Assembly (NCBI GenBank): GCA_041178325.1
Contig: JBEGVN010000053.1
Location: forward strand, 1-41,714
Source of the DNA: UBA6136 sp041178325
Lineage (GTDB): Bacteria > Pseudomonadota > Gammaproteobacteria > Methylococcales > Methylococcaceae
Length of the DNA stretch: 41,714 bases
Reading direction: 5' to 3'
This document shows positions 16,632 to 25,349 of this stretch, one piece after another. Within the stretch, counting starts at the first letter, position 1. Each line of letters opens with the position of its first letter. The notes beneath the pieces were generated by a model that did not search any database, was not told the origin of the DNA, and saw only the letters and a program-made list of their open reading frames with translations. A program made the position numbers and the translations under genes.

Positions 16632-18455
16632 CTAGATCCTGATTTCGGTTTGCACAAAGAAGTAATTCACGTTGCTGCCGTTCGGGTGACTTCCAAGGCA
16701 GCTTGAGGTTGTGACGCCGTTACAGGTAATCCCCGGAGCGCCTGTGCCGTAGATTGCCAGATTACCTTTCATCAGAACCTGCCACCCCCCCTGAAACGCC
16801 ACGTTGTAATGGGCATCCCAGCGGGCATTCAGCTCAAGGGTTTCGCCAATATAGCTCCCCTGGTAATTCACGCGATTCATCGGATTGAATATGCCGGCCG
16901 ATGCCCATCCGGCCGTCGATGATGCATCGGCCATCCACCACCACCGTTGGTTCAGATAGATCGTCACATCTCGGTGAGGAAGGAACTCAAATTTCCAGCC
17001 CGGTGAATTGATGTTCGTTCGGCTTGAAAAAAATCCACCAATACCGGTCGGACCAAATTCAAAGACTGTAGGTCCATACAGTGTGTCGAAATGCGAGGTT
17101 CCATAGTCCCATTGTGCGGTCAGCCTTGGATCAAACGCCATATCAAAGGTCGTGCCGATATGGATGTGTTGATAGAAAGCACCCAGGTTCTGTTGGGGCA
17201 GATAGCCATCCTTGCCCTTCGGATTGGCAGTGGGTGTCTTGATGATCGAGCTTCCCGTTTGCCCGATGGTTTCAAATTCATAATTGATTTCACCTTTTCG
17301 GCTTGGCGTTACCACGCGGAAGCCCGGTGAGAAGAGATTGCGCTGAAGATTGGTGGTCGGACCTTCGTTCAAATAGTAGAGGTAAAGTTCGCTCGTCGTG
17401 AAAGGCGCTACCTTGTGCGTCAGGATGCCACCGGTGAAGTAACTGTCCTCGAGGGGGCGATTCCACACCACATTGTTGTGCAGAAGTTGCTGGGTATTGC
17501 GAGTCCCGTTGGGGGTCGCACCAGGCATGAGGGCTTCAGGGACATTAGCAAAGGCCAGAAACTCATTGATGCCGTCCTGGCTGCGAAAGCGCTGCTGGAC
17601 ACCGACATATTGCTGCTGCGTGTTTCGGAATGCTGCGCGGCCGATCAGGCGCTGACTACCAATGCTCATGGTCATCTGGCCTGCCTTGGTCTCACTGTCG
17701 ATCGTGCTGCCTAATAGTCCGCGCGCAATCCATGCTGCGTAGATCTGGGCAAATTGACCCGCGTTGATCATAGAACTGGTCAGGCTGTCGGGATAATCGC
17801 GGGTGACCCAATGTCCCTTTTTATCGACATAAGCCTGATCCGGTCCCCCGTACTGGCGGGCATCCCAGAACTCGAAACCGGTTCGAAACTGTTCTGTCCA
17901 GCGAGCCTCTGCCCATACCACCGACTGAATGGGAAAAGAATATTGCCCCACCAGGGAGGCCTTTCCCGGAGAGCCGCCACGCCAGGGTGTGGCGTAGTCC
18001 TCGTAACGAATGCGTTCCTCGATGCTAAAAGATACCCAGTCCGGCATATCGAGAAGCTTGTGAAGGCTCAATTTTTCGTGGTTTTTCCAAATCTCCTTCC
18101 CCGACAGTTCATCTTTGCGCTGACTCTCAACCGCGCCTAACGACTGGCGCGGGCGATTATTGGAGTATTCGGGGGCAATTGAACCCTGGGGGTCATTTTT
18201 GGGGGCTGATGCATCGCTGATGGCCATCTTTCTGGCGCGTGGTCCGTGGCTCGGACAGGCATCAGCGGGGCTCTGCGTGTGCGGGATCTCCGGTCCCTTC
18301 GGTCGGCATGCTGAAGGCTGACTTTCCATCGCATCGGCACTCAGGCATTCGATGGGCAGCATTAAAAGCGGGAGTAGCAGGGAGGCAATAATGCTGTGGG
18401 ATCGAGTGCCAGTGGGGTAGGGCAGTGAGCCGGAGCAAATCATTATCTTGAACAA
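16632..18455 (-). CDS. Alginate-export-type outer-membrane porin (paralogue 2)
   Basis: Up to 607 residues from TTG 18455, or 603 from ATG 18443. The signal peptide includes SIIASLLLPLLMLPIECLSADA. A long low-complexity linker (about 45-130) precedes the barrel, which starts near PDWVSFSIEERIRYEDYATPW and ends VNYFFVQTEIRI. It is a paralogue of the protein at 1047-2681 across the whole barrel but has a longer linker and extra loop sequence (SLGSHPNGS region, two Cys near the C-terminus). Related to AlgE-like alginate-export porins; the substrate is unknown. An inverted repeat sits upstream at 18471-18488. Confidence 0.8.
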   Translation of the reverse strand: MFKIMICSGSLPYPTGTRSHSIIASLLLPLLMLPIECLSADAMESQPSACRPKGPEIPHTQSPADACPSHGPRARKMAISDASAPKNDPQGSIAPEYSNNRPRQSLGAVESQRKDELSGKEIWKNHEKLSLHKLLDMPDWVSFSIEERIRYEDYATPWRGGSPGKASLVGQYSFPIQSVVWAEARWTEQFRTGFEFWDARQYGGPDQAYVDKKGHWVTRDYPDSLTSSMINAGQFAQIYAAWIARGLLGSTIDSETKAGQMTMSIGSQRLIGRAAFRNTQQQYVGVQQRFRSQDGINEFLAFANVPEALMPGATPNGTRNTQQLLHNNVVWNRPLEDSYFTGGILTHKVAPFTTSELYLYYLNEGPTTNLQRNLFSPGFRVVTPSRKGEINYEFETIGQTGSSIIKTPTANPKGKDGYLPQQNLGAFYQHIHIGTTFDMAFDPRLTAQWDYGTSHFDTLYGPTVFEFGPTGIGGFFSSRTNINSPGWKFEFLPHRDVTIYLNQRWWWMADASSTAGWASAGIFNPMNRVNYQGSYIGETLELNARWDAHYNVAFQGGWQVLMKGNLAIYGTGAPGITCNGVTTSSCLGSHPNGSNVNYFFVQTEIRI

Positions 18456-18470
18456 ATATAAATAAGACTA

Positions 18471-18488
18471 CATATATTATCGTATATG
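18471..18488. promoter_or_regulatory. Inverted repeat CATATA-N6-TATATG upstream of porin 2
   Basis: Six-base perfect arms flank TTATCG in a distinctly AT-rich stretch (18450-18510) just upstream of the porin start. It may be an operator or simply part of the promoter; no family-specific site is recognised. Confidence 0.35.
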
Positions 18489-18536
18489 AAGTAATCTTTA
18501 TAGATAAGGGGCATGGGACAAAATCCGAGGAATGCT

Positions 18537-19118
18537 TTAGTTCAGGCGGATGAACAGTGAGGCGATGTAAAGCCCTAGCATCAAGGATGAGCCTGTCACT
18601 ACCAGACGATAACTGCGCTCGGAGGGGAGAACCACACCCGTGATGAAAAGCAGAAGAAAAAGGCTATGGAACAAAAGGTTCTGCCCATGAGGGAGTCGAT
18701 GGTAAAGCCAGTATTCCTTGACGAGGCTTGAAATCACCATGAGGCTGGCGACGACAAAGGTGAAAGGCGCATGACTGAGAAAGGCCGTTCTCAGATCGAT
18801 GCGTTCTTCGTCTCTTGCATCAGGAAGGGCAAGGGCCGAGAGTAGAAACAATAAAACCGGCTGTATCAGGACCACGATAAAGGAGGGGAAGGTCCAGTGA
18901 GGGATATGGCGGAGTTCGTACATAGCCCACCAGGCCTGGATATGGAAGATCAGGAGAACAATGCCCCAGAGCTTCCCAGGCCAATACCAGGTAATCCTTT
19001 CGCGAAGTTGCAAAAGACGCCCAAAACCCTCCATTAACTGGGTAATGCCGAGGCCCAGAATTAATCCGATCAGAACGGAGAGGTAGGTAAATTCGTCCAT
19101 GGCGGGTTGATCTGTCAT
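18537..19118 (-). CDS. Multi-pass inner-membrane protein, unknown function
   Basis: A 193-residue protein. The start at 19118 is preceded on the minus strand by GGAG eight bases away. Six likely membrane segments lie at about 10-28, 45-65, 76-97, 112-130, 145-162 and 170-190, with a short acidic loop (DARDEERIDLR) near 98-108. No transport or enzyme motif is seen. It lies between the EF-G2 terminator and porin 2, on their strand. Confidence 0.65.
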   Translation of the reverse strand: MTDQPAMDEFTYLSVLIGLILGLGITQLMEGFGRLLQLRERITWYWPGKLWGIVLLIFHIQAWWAMYELRHIPHWTFPSFIVVLIQPVLLFLLSALALPDARDEERIDLRTAFLSHAPFTFVVASLMVISSLVKEYWLYHRLPHGQNLLFHSLFLLLFITGVVLPSERSYRLVVTGSSLMLGLYIASLFIRLN

Positions 19119-19180
19119 GGTTTAACTCCAAGAGCATGAGTAGTTTGTTTGGCGGCATGGTAGCTGGAATATGCCTGGAC

Positions 19181-19221
19181 AAAAAAAGGCGCACCTCCCC
19201 AAATGGGGAGGTGCGCCTTTT
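19181..19221 (-). terminator. Rho-independent terminator of the EF-G2 gene
   Basis: A perfect 17-bp stem (AAAAGGCGCACCTCCCC at 19184-19200 with its complement at 19205-19221) and loop AAAT. Read on the minus strand the hairpin runs straight into a T tract, 18 bases after the EF-G stop. One of the clearest signals in the window. Confidence 0.95.
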
Positions 19222-19238
19222 AGGACGCCAGAGGGAGA

Positions 19239-21326
19239 TTAGTCCTTCTGTGCGTTACGTTCCTGAACTTCCTTGATAACCGCATCTGCAACCTGCTTGG
19301 GGCAGGGGTTGTAGTGCGAGAACTCCATGGAGAACTGGCCGCGGCCTGAAGTCATCGTGCGCAGGTCACCGATGTAGCCAAACATTTCGGAAAGCGGGAC
19401 TTCAGACTTGATGCGAACACCCGTCGGGCCCGCTTCCTGAGACTTGATCATGCCACGGCGACGGTTAAGGTCACCGATAACGTCACCGACGTTGGCATCC
19501 GGGCTGAACGTGTCGACCTTCATGATCGGTTCCATCAGCTGCGGCGCACATTTCGGCATCGTCTGGCGGAAGGCCGCCTTGGCTGCAATTTCGAATGCAA
19601 TGGATGAGGAGTCAACCGCGTGGAAGCCACCGTCGGTCAGGTTGACAGAGAAGTCAACGACCGGGAAGCCTGCCATGGTGCCCTTGTCCACCATGCTCTT
19701 GAAGCCCTTTTCTACTGCCGGCCAGAATTCACGCGGCACGTTACCGCCGGTGACCGTGGACTGGAAGGTGAATCCGGTACCGGCTTCGCCCGGAGAAATG
19801 GTGTAGTTGATCTTTGCGTACTGACCTGAACCACCGGACTGCTTCTTGTGGGTGTATTCGTCTTCAACGGCACGGGTGATGGTTTCGCGGTAGGCCACCT
19901 GCGGCTTGCCGACGACAACTTCGACGCCATGGGTACGCTTCAGGATGTCGATCTTGATGTCGAGGTGAAGTTCGCCCATACCCTTGAGGATGGTTTCGCC
20001 ACTTTCTTCGTCGGTTGAGACGTGGAAGGACGGGTCTTCCTGAACCATCTTGCCGAGCGCGATCCCCATCTTTTCATTGCCCGCCTTGTCCTTGGGCGCA
20101 ATGGCGACCGAGATGACCGGATCGGGAAATACCATGGGTTCAAGGGTTGCCGGGTTGTTCTGATCTGCCAGCGTGTGGCCGGTCTGAACGTTCTTCATAC
20201 CGAGAACGGCAACAATGTCACCGGCCTGACAGGCATCCAGTTCCTGACGGTTGTTGGCGTGCATTTCAACAATACGACCGATACGCTCTGTTTTGCCGGT
20301 CGCGGTGTTGAGAACCGTGTCGCCCTTCTTAAGGGTGCCGGAATAGATGCGCAGGAAGGTCAGGGCGCCGAAACGGTCGTCCATGATCTTGAATGCAAGG
20401 GCGCGGAAGGGCTTTGCTGGATCGACGATCGCAAAATTTCCGGTTTCGTTACCTTCAAGGTCCACTTCAGGCTGCGGATTGACTTCGGTCGGGTTCGGCA
20501 GGTAGTCGATGACGGCATCAAGAACCAGCTGGACGCCCTTGTTCTTGAAGGAAGAGCCACAGTAGGTCGGGAAGAAGTCGAGCTTGATGGTGCCCTTGCG
20601 AATCAGACGCTTGAGGGTATCGACATCGGGCTCTTCGCCTTCGAGATACTTTTCCATGACGTCATCGTCTTGATCGACAACCTTTTCGATCAGCTCTGCA
20701 CGCCACGTTTCAACGTCATCCACCATGTCAGCAGGCGGTTCGCCGACGGTAAACTTCATCGGATCCCCCGAGTCGTCCCAGATGTAGGACTTGCGGCTCA
20801 GGAGGTCAACCACACCGACGAAACCGTCTTCACGGCCGATCGGAAGGGTCATGACGAGGGGCTCAGCTGCCAGGACGTCCTTGATCTGCTTGACGACGCG
20901 GTAGAAGTCGGCGCCGATACGGTCAAGCTTGTTGATGTAAATGACGCGGGCAACCTTGGAGTCGTTTGCATAGCGCCAGTTGGTTTCGGACTGAGGCTCA
21001 ACGCCGCCGGAACCGCAGAATACGCCAACGCCGCCATCGAGTACCTTCAGCGAGCGATACACTTCGATCGTGAAGTCAACGTGACCGGGGGTGTCGATGA
21101 TGTTGAAGCGATGGTCATTCCAGAAACACGTGGTCGCTGCCGACTGAATCGTGATGCCGCGCTCCTGCTCCTGTTCCATGAAGTCCGTGGTCGCTGCACC
21201 ATCATGCACCTCGCCGATCTTGTGGATCTTGCCGGTGAGCTTGAGGATGCGCTCGGTGGTCGTGGTCTTTCCGGCGTCGACGTGAGCGAAGATGCCGATG
21301 TTGCGATAGAGCGATAAATCAGTCAT
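19239..21326 (-). CDS. Elongation factor G, EF-G2-type paralogue
   Basis: ATG at 21326 gives 695 residues, the normal EF-G length; the frame runs on to 21416, but that extension does not resemble EF-G. GTPase motifs: AHVDAGKT (P-loop), DTPGHVDF (G3), NKLDRIGAD (G4). Domains II-V follow, ending in the usual domain IV/V blocks. The segment GVGVFCGSGGVEPQSETNWRYAN differs from the housekeeping FusA consensus and is characteristic, as I recall it, of the second EF-G of many gammaproteobacteria. The gene also stands alone rather than between rpsG and tuf. EF-G drives ribosomal translocation; the special role of EF-G2 copies is not settled. It is followed by the strong terminator at 19181-19221. 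Confidence 0.93.
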   Translation of the reverse strand: MTDLSLYRNIGIFAHVDAGKTTTTERILKLTGKIHKIGEVHDGAATTDFMEQEQERGITIQSAATTCFWNDHRFNIIDTPGHVDFTIEVYRSLKVLDGGVGVFCGSGGVEPQSETNWRYANDSKVARVIYINKLDRIGADFYRVVKQIKDVLAAEPLVMTLPIGREDGFVGVVDLLSRKSYIWDDSGDPMKFTVGEPPADMVDDVETWRAELIEKVVDQDDDVMEKYLEGEEPDVDTLKRLIRKGTIKLDFFPTYCGSSFKNKGVQLVLDAVIDYLPNPTEVNPQPEVDLEGNETGNFAIVDPAKPFRALAFKIMDDRFGALTFLRIYSGTLKKGDTVLNTATGKTERIGRIVEMHANNRQELDACQAGDIVAVLGMKNVQTGHTLADQNNPATLEPMVFPDPVISVAIAPKDKAGNEKMGIALGKMVQEDPSFHVSTDEESGETILKGMGELHLDIKIDILKRTHGVEVVVGKPQVAYRETITRAVEDEYTHKKQSGGSGQYAKINYTISPGEAGTGFTFQSTVTGGNVPREFWPAVEKGFKSMVDKGTMAGFPVVDFSVNLTDGGFHAVDSSSIAFEIAAKAAFRQTMPKCAPQLMEPIMKVDTFSPDANVGDVIGDLNRRRGMIKSQEAGPTGVRIKSEVPLSEMFGYIGDLRTMTSGRGQFSMEFSHYNPCPKQVADAVIKEVQERNAQKD

Positions 21327-21539
21327 GACGGTGTCTTGAAGGGTTTGGAACAGGTTGGATCGTCGGGTGATTTCGAAAGTCGGGGCCTTGGCCTGAACAA
21401 CGGCGATGGGCGCCATTGAAGGTTGAAGGCCGGACGAAGTCGCGATCAGTCTTCATCCGAGTTAATCAACAATTGTACCCTTTCAATGTTACGGGAGCAA
21501 TTTCGACATCACGACAACAGTTACAGGGTGCGAGGGAGC

Positions 21540-22724
21540 TCAGATCCCGACGAATTTTCCAGCCAGCTGGCAGAGCGTAAGGTCGGACCCTGACGGCCCG
21601 ATGAGCGAGACGCCGACAGGGAGTCCATTCAGTTGCAGCGCCGGAAAACTGACTTCCGGTCGCGAGAAAAGACTTGCAAGAGACAGTTGTCGGACCAATG
21701 CCGCTCGGTGGACCTCAAGATCCTCATCTGAGGACGAGCGAAGGGGGGCAGGGCCAGGTGCACTCGGAAGCATCAGAAGGGCATCGCTCGAAAGCGCTTC
21801 GAATTCCTTTTTCAGGGATTCTCGCTCGATGCAGGCCGCCTGATAGGCCTCTGCCGAAATCGAGGCAGCGTATTCGAATCGTTCGGCAATGCCAGGTCCC
21901 AGTGCAGGGCGAACGCGCTCAATCATCGCGCCATGGGCCCTCCACGCCTCAAAGCCTTGGAGGGTTCGAATGGTCTCGACCCAGTGATTGATTGTCTGCG
22001 CATCCAGAGAAAGATCCCCCACCTCCCCGAATTTCGCGGCTGCTTTTTCCAGAAAGGCATCGAAAGCTCCGGCAACCCCAGGTTCCAGTGATTGCATCAG
22101 GGCGCGGGGGACTAAAAGACGGCTGACCTTGAGAGGCGGTGATGAAAGAAAGGTTTCCGCCAGCAGAATCAATGTGGAGGCATCGCGCGTCAGCCAGCCG
22201 CCGGTGTCGAGTGAGGGGGCTAAAGGCCTTGCTCCCGCAAGAGAGAGTCGGTCATGGCTCGGCCGAAGTCCGAAAAGGCCACAGTAGCTGGCCGGAACAC
22301 GAATCGAGCCTAAGGTGTCCGTTGCGAGCCCGATATCGGCAAGCCCCCCTGCCACTGCAGCGGCCGAGCCGGATGACGATCCGCCCGGGAGCCTGTCGGG
22401 AGCGCTGGGGTTGATTGGGGTTCCAAAATGAATGTTCCTGCCGGTCAAGGCAAACGCCATTTCCACAAGATGGGTTTTGCCGACGAAATGGGCGCCCTGG
22501 TCCAAAAGTGCCTGAACCATCACCGCGCTTTGGGGTTTTATGCCTGATTCAGCTAGCACATGGGGTTGCCCAAAGCTGGTGGGGTAACCTTCGACATCAA
22601 AGAGATCCTTAACGGCGAAGGTCTTGCCCGAGAAGATGCCTTGCCTTTCACGAAACGAGGCCGAAGGGTAGGGCAAAAAGGCGTGAAAGGGATCGTCCTC
22701 GAGGGCTATTGAAGGTTCCGACAT
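21540..22724 (-). CDS. Amidase-signature family protein
   Basis: A 394-residue cytosolic amidase. Catalytic Lys39 lies in FAVKDLFDV, the cis-Ser in the Gly/Ser-rich LPGGSSSGSAAAVAGG (112-127), and the nucleophile Ser140 in DTLGSIRVPAS; the family usually reads DTGGS, so Leu replaces one Gly. The length is at the short end of the family (AtzF/allophanate- or indoleacetamide-type enzymes are longer). It hydrolyses an amide to acid plus ammonia; the substrate is unknown. A small membrane protein gene lies 7 bases upstream on the same strand. The 213-base stretch between this gene and EF-G holds only leader sequence. Confidence 0.88.
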   Translation of the reverse strand: MSEPSIALEDDPFHAFLPYPSASFRERQGIFSGKTFAVKDLFDVEGYPTSFGQPHVLAESGIKPQSAVMVQALLDQGAHFVGKTHLVEMAFALTGRNIHFGTPINPSAPDRLPGGSSSGSAAAVAGGLADIGLATDTLGSIRVPASYCGLFGLRPSHDRLSLAGARPLAPSLDTGGWLTRDASTLILLAETFLSSPPLKVSRLLVPRALMQSLEPGVAGAFDAFLEKAAAKFGEVGDLSLDAQTINHWVETIRTLQGFEAWRAHGAMIERVRPALGPGIAERFEYAASISAEAYQAACIERESLKKEFEALSSDALLMLPSAPGPAPLRSSSDEDLEVHRAALVRQLSLASLFSRPEVSFPALQLNGLPVGVSLIGPSGSDLTLCQLAGKFVGI

Positions 22725-22731
22725 GGATGTT

Positions 22732-23031
22732 CTACCCCAAAGCTCTAAACTTTCGAAGCTGCCAGGGCAGAACGATGAGGATGGTCATTGTGACCAGTGA
22801 CCATTTGAAGCCGACTTCAGGGATGACGAAGACCCCGACGGTCTTGAAAGTCTGAATGAGCGTCAACATGAAAACGGCAACGGAAAGCGTGATCCAGAAG
22901 TAGGTCATTCGGGCACGCTCAACGGCCTTCTCCAAAGCCTCCTCGAGAACTTTTAGTTTCTCCTTCTCGGTTTCTGCGCTTTTGATCCGGTAGCGATCAA
23001 TTTCATCGGAAATAGGGCGTTGTTTCTGCAT
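22732..23031 (-). CDS. Small membrane protein with N-terminal coiled coil
   Basis: ATG 23031 follows an excellent GGAGGAGG ribosome-binding sequence on the minus strand, so the 99-residue form is chosen over the frame to 23064. A charged helix (about 8-42, many Glu/Lys in heptad-like spacing: ETEKEKLKVLEEALEKAVERAR) precedes two membrane segments (about 44-64 and 72-90) and a short basic tail. Unknown function. It is transcribed with the amidase gene and divergent from the EamA transporter gene. Confidence 0.6.
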   Translation of the reverse strand: MQKQRPISDEIDRYRIKSAETEKEKLKVLEEALEKAVERARMTYFWITLSVAVFMLTLIQTFKTVGVFVIPEVGFKWSLVTMTILIVLPWQLRKFRALG

Positions 23032-23081
23032 GTAAGATCCTCCTCCTGATTCCATCCTAGTCAATTGCAGCCATTCTGTTT

Positions 23082-24038
23082 ATGCGCATCCTTCTGGCCT
23101 ATGTTGTTCTTGTCCTACTGTGGTCGGTGACGCCGCTCGCAATCAAGTGGAGTGGCGAAGGACCGGGATACCTCTTTGGCGTAACCGGTCGCATGGTCAC
23201 AGGACTTATGGCGCTCTTCGTGTATCTTGGGGTGACTCGAACAGCGATGCCATGCGATCGGCAGGCCCTTTGGACCTATCTTGCCGGGGCAGTGCAGATC
23301 TTTGGTTCCATGGTCCTGACTTATTGGGCCTCTCAACACCTGCCTTCAGGATGGATCTCCGTCGTGTTCGGTCTGACCCCGCTGTTGACCGCACCATTGG
23401 CGGCCTATTTTCTGGGCGAGAAAAGTCTCTCCCTGAGACGACTTCTCTCCTATCTATTGGGTATTGGCGGGCTGGGCCTGATGTTCCATTCAGCGCTTCA
23501 TTTTTCAGAGTCAGCTAGTCTTGGCATCGTTGCGGTTTTGTCGGCGTCTTTGTTTCAGGCGCTCAGTGCGGTCTGGGTCAAAAGGCTTCAAAGAGGTCTT
23601 GGCGCCATGGTTCAGGTCGCTGGGAGTTTATGCATTGCGGTTCCGCTTTATCTGGGGGTCTTTTTTGTCTTTGACGGCAACTGGCCCCAAAACATTCCCG
23701 ACCGGGCGCTTTATTCGATTCTTTTCCTGGGCCTGATCGCCACCACCTTGGGATTTACACTGTATTTTTACATTCTCAGAAATCTCCAAGCAGGGCGTGT
23801 CTCCCTGATTACCCTGCTTACGCCGATGCTTTCGCTCTATGTCGGAGATCTCGTCAATCACGAACCCATTACACCCTCAGTTTATGGCGGCACGACCTTG
23901 ATCGTTTCGGCTTTGGTGCTCTATGAATGGGAGGGGCTGAAGCAATGGCTTATTCCCGGGCCAAAATCCCCGGTCAGGGCAAAGAGCCCCCTAAAGGGAA
24001 GACCGAAACGCTCAAAAAAGCGAGACAAGCGCCGGTAA
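23082..24038 (+). CDS. EamA/DMT-family transporter
   Basis: A 318-residue inner-membrane protein with ten predicted segments forming two EamA repeats (about 1-135 and 145-285). The first repeat includes ISVVFGLTPLLTAPLAAYFLGE and the second VSLITLLTPMLSLYVGDLV, the hallmark P-x-[LM] half-helices followed by an acidic residue. Such carriers export amino acids or other metabolites. The C-terminal 25 residues are extremely basic (KGRPKRSKKRDKRR), which is unusual and probably lies in the cytoplasm. Its end overlaps the convergent ChrA gene by 27 bases. Confidence 0.85.
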   Translation: MRILLAYVVLVLLWSVTPLAIKWSGEGPGYLFGVTGRMVTGLMALFVYLGVTRTAMPCDRQALWTYLAGAVQIFGSMVLTYWASQHLPSGWISVVFGLTPLLTAPLAAYFLGEKSLSLRRLLSYLLGIGGLGLMFHSALHFSESASLGIVAVLSASLFQALSAVWVKRLQRGLGAMVQVAGSLCIAVPLYLGVFFVFDGNWPQNIPDRALYSILFLGLIATTLGFTLYFYILRNLQAGRVSLITLLTPMLSLYVGDLVNHEPITPSVYGGTTLIVSALVLYEWEGLKQWLIPGPKSPVRAKSPLKGRPKRSKKRDKRR

Positions 24039-25349
24039 GTCGAGAAATTTGAGAGCAATGCCAAAAACTCCCCCGGCCACGATGGCCCTAAGCGGGGAGA
24101 TCCGCCCGCGGGCCAGGAGGCCCAGTGCGCCGACGCTGAGCGCCATCATCGACTGTCGATCCATCCCAAGGGATGTGGCCTCACCAAAAACCGCGGCCGC
24201 GAGATAGACCCCAAGGCTCATGATGACGCCCACCACAGCGGCCGATATGGTGGCCAGAATCGCCTCAAAGTCGGGGTGACGCCGGAGTCGTTCTGAAAGA
24301 GGAGCACCCATAAGAACCATGACAAAGGAAGGCAGGAAGGTATACCAGGTGACGACGGCAGCACCGATGAATCCGGGAAGCGGGGCAGGAAGACTCGCAA
24401 GCGCGGCGGATTTGGAGGCGGCAACATACCCCATGAAACTGAACATCATGAGAAGCGGCCCCGGGGTCGTCTCTCCAAGAGCGAGGCTATCCACCAATTC
24501 CTGACGGGTTAACCAAGCGTGGTGCTCAACCATCCCCTCACTGACATAAGGCACCAGGGCGTAAGCGCCCCCAAATCCCATCAATGCAGCTTGTGTGAAA
24601 TAGACGCCAAGGTCGGTCAGAAGATTGGGAGCACCCAGCCACAGGTTCATGAATCCCAATGGCATTCCCCAGGCAATCGCTCCGCTGAGGAGGATCAGGG
24701 GAAGGATCCAGCGTGCGGAGGGGCGAATGGTCGAGATTTCAGGATGGATTTGGGCCCGGGTGCCGGTGGGCAATAATCCCCGCCGATAATAACGCCCTGC
24801 CAAAAAGCCCGTGACAATGGCGACCGCCAAGACCCAGGGGTATCCGATACCTGCAACACGGAGCGCGATAAACGAAGCCAAGGCTACTCCCGCCAGGAGA
24901 GGCGTCTTTAGAACCTTTCGAGACAAGCGGTATGCAGCAAATACGACCAGCGCCACCACAATCGGGCGTATCCCATCAAAGCACCCTTGAACCGCGGCCA
25001 GATCTCCAAAGGTGAGATAGACCCAACCCAGAGCTGAGAGCATGAAAAGCGACGGCAGAACGAAAAGGCTGCCGGCGAGGATGCCTCCCGGTATGCCGTT
25101 CAGAAACCAGCCGCAGTAGATGGCGAGTTGCTGGGCCTCAGGTCCTGGCAAGGCCATACAGAAATTGACGGCATGGAGGAATCGCGATTCGTCGATCCAC
25201 CGGCGACGCTCCACCAATTCCTGGTGGAGTAGCGCAATTTGACCCGCCGGGCCTCCAAAACTGATGCAGCCGATGTACGCCCAAAAGCGGATTGCTTCCC
25301 CAAAGCGGGGTGGCTGCGCCAAGGCGAGAGATTCTTGCTTCCGGCTCAT
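24012..25349 (-). CDS. chrA: Chromate transporter (ChrA/CHR family, two-domain form)
   Basis: A 445-residue inner-membrane protein with two CHR domains (about 15-190 and 235-440). Signature blocks are FWAYIGCISFGGPAGQIALLH with MALPGPEAQQLAIYCGW in the first half, and FTQAALMGFGGAYALVPYV with LALGETTPGPLLMM in the second. Family members expel chromate; many homologues have never been tested and may carry other oxyanions. Its ATG overlaps the stop of the patatin gene (ATGA, 25346-25349), so translation is coupled to that lipoprotein gene. Confidence 0.88.
   Translation of the reverse strand: MSRKQESLALAQPPRFGEAIRFWAYIGCISFGGPAGQIALLHQELVERRRWIDESRFLHAVNFCMALPGPEAQQLAIYCGWFLNGIPGGILAGSLFVLPSLFMLSALGWVYLTFGDLAAVQGCFDGIRPIVVALVVFAAYRLSRKVLKTPLLAGVALASFIALRVAGIGYPWVLAVAIVTGFLAGRYYRRGLLPTGTRAQIHPEISTIRPSARWILPLILLSGAIAWGMPLGFMNLWLGAPNLLTDLGVYFTQAALMGFGGAYALVPYVSEGMVEHHAWLTRQELVDSLALGETTPGPLLMMFSFMGYVAASKSAALASLPAPLPGFIGAAVVTWYTFLPSFVMVLMGAPLSERLRRHPDFEAILATISAAVVGVIMSLGVYLAAAVFGEATSLGMDRQSMMALSVGALGLLARGRISPLRAIVAGGVFGIALKFLDLPALVSLF

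Noticed and set aside
20022..21317. 431-codon plus-strand frame opposite EF-G2
   Set aside because: Lies wholly antisense to a gene with complete GTPase motifs; codon bias of the real gene creates such open frames. No start signal or domain.
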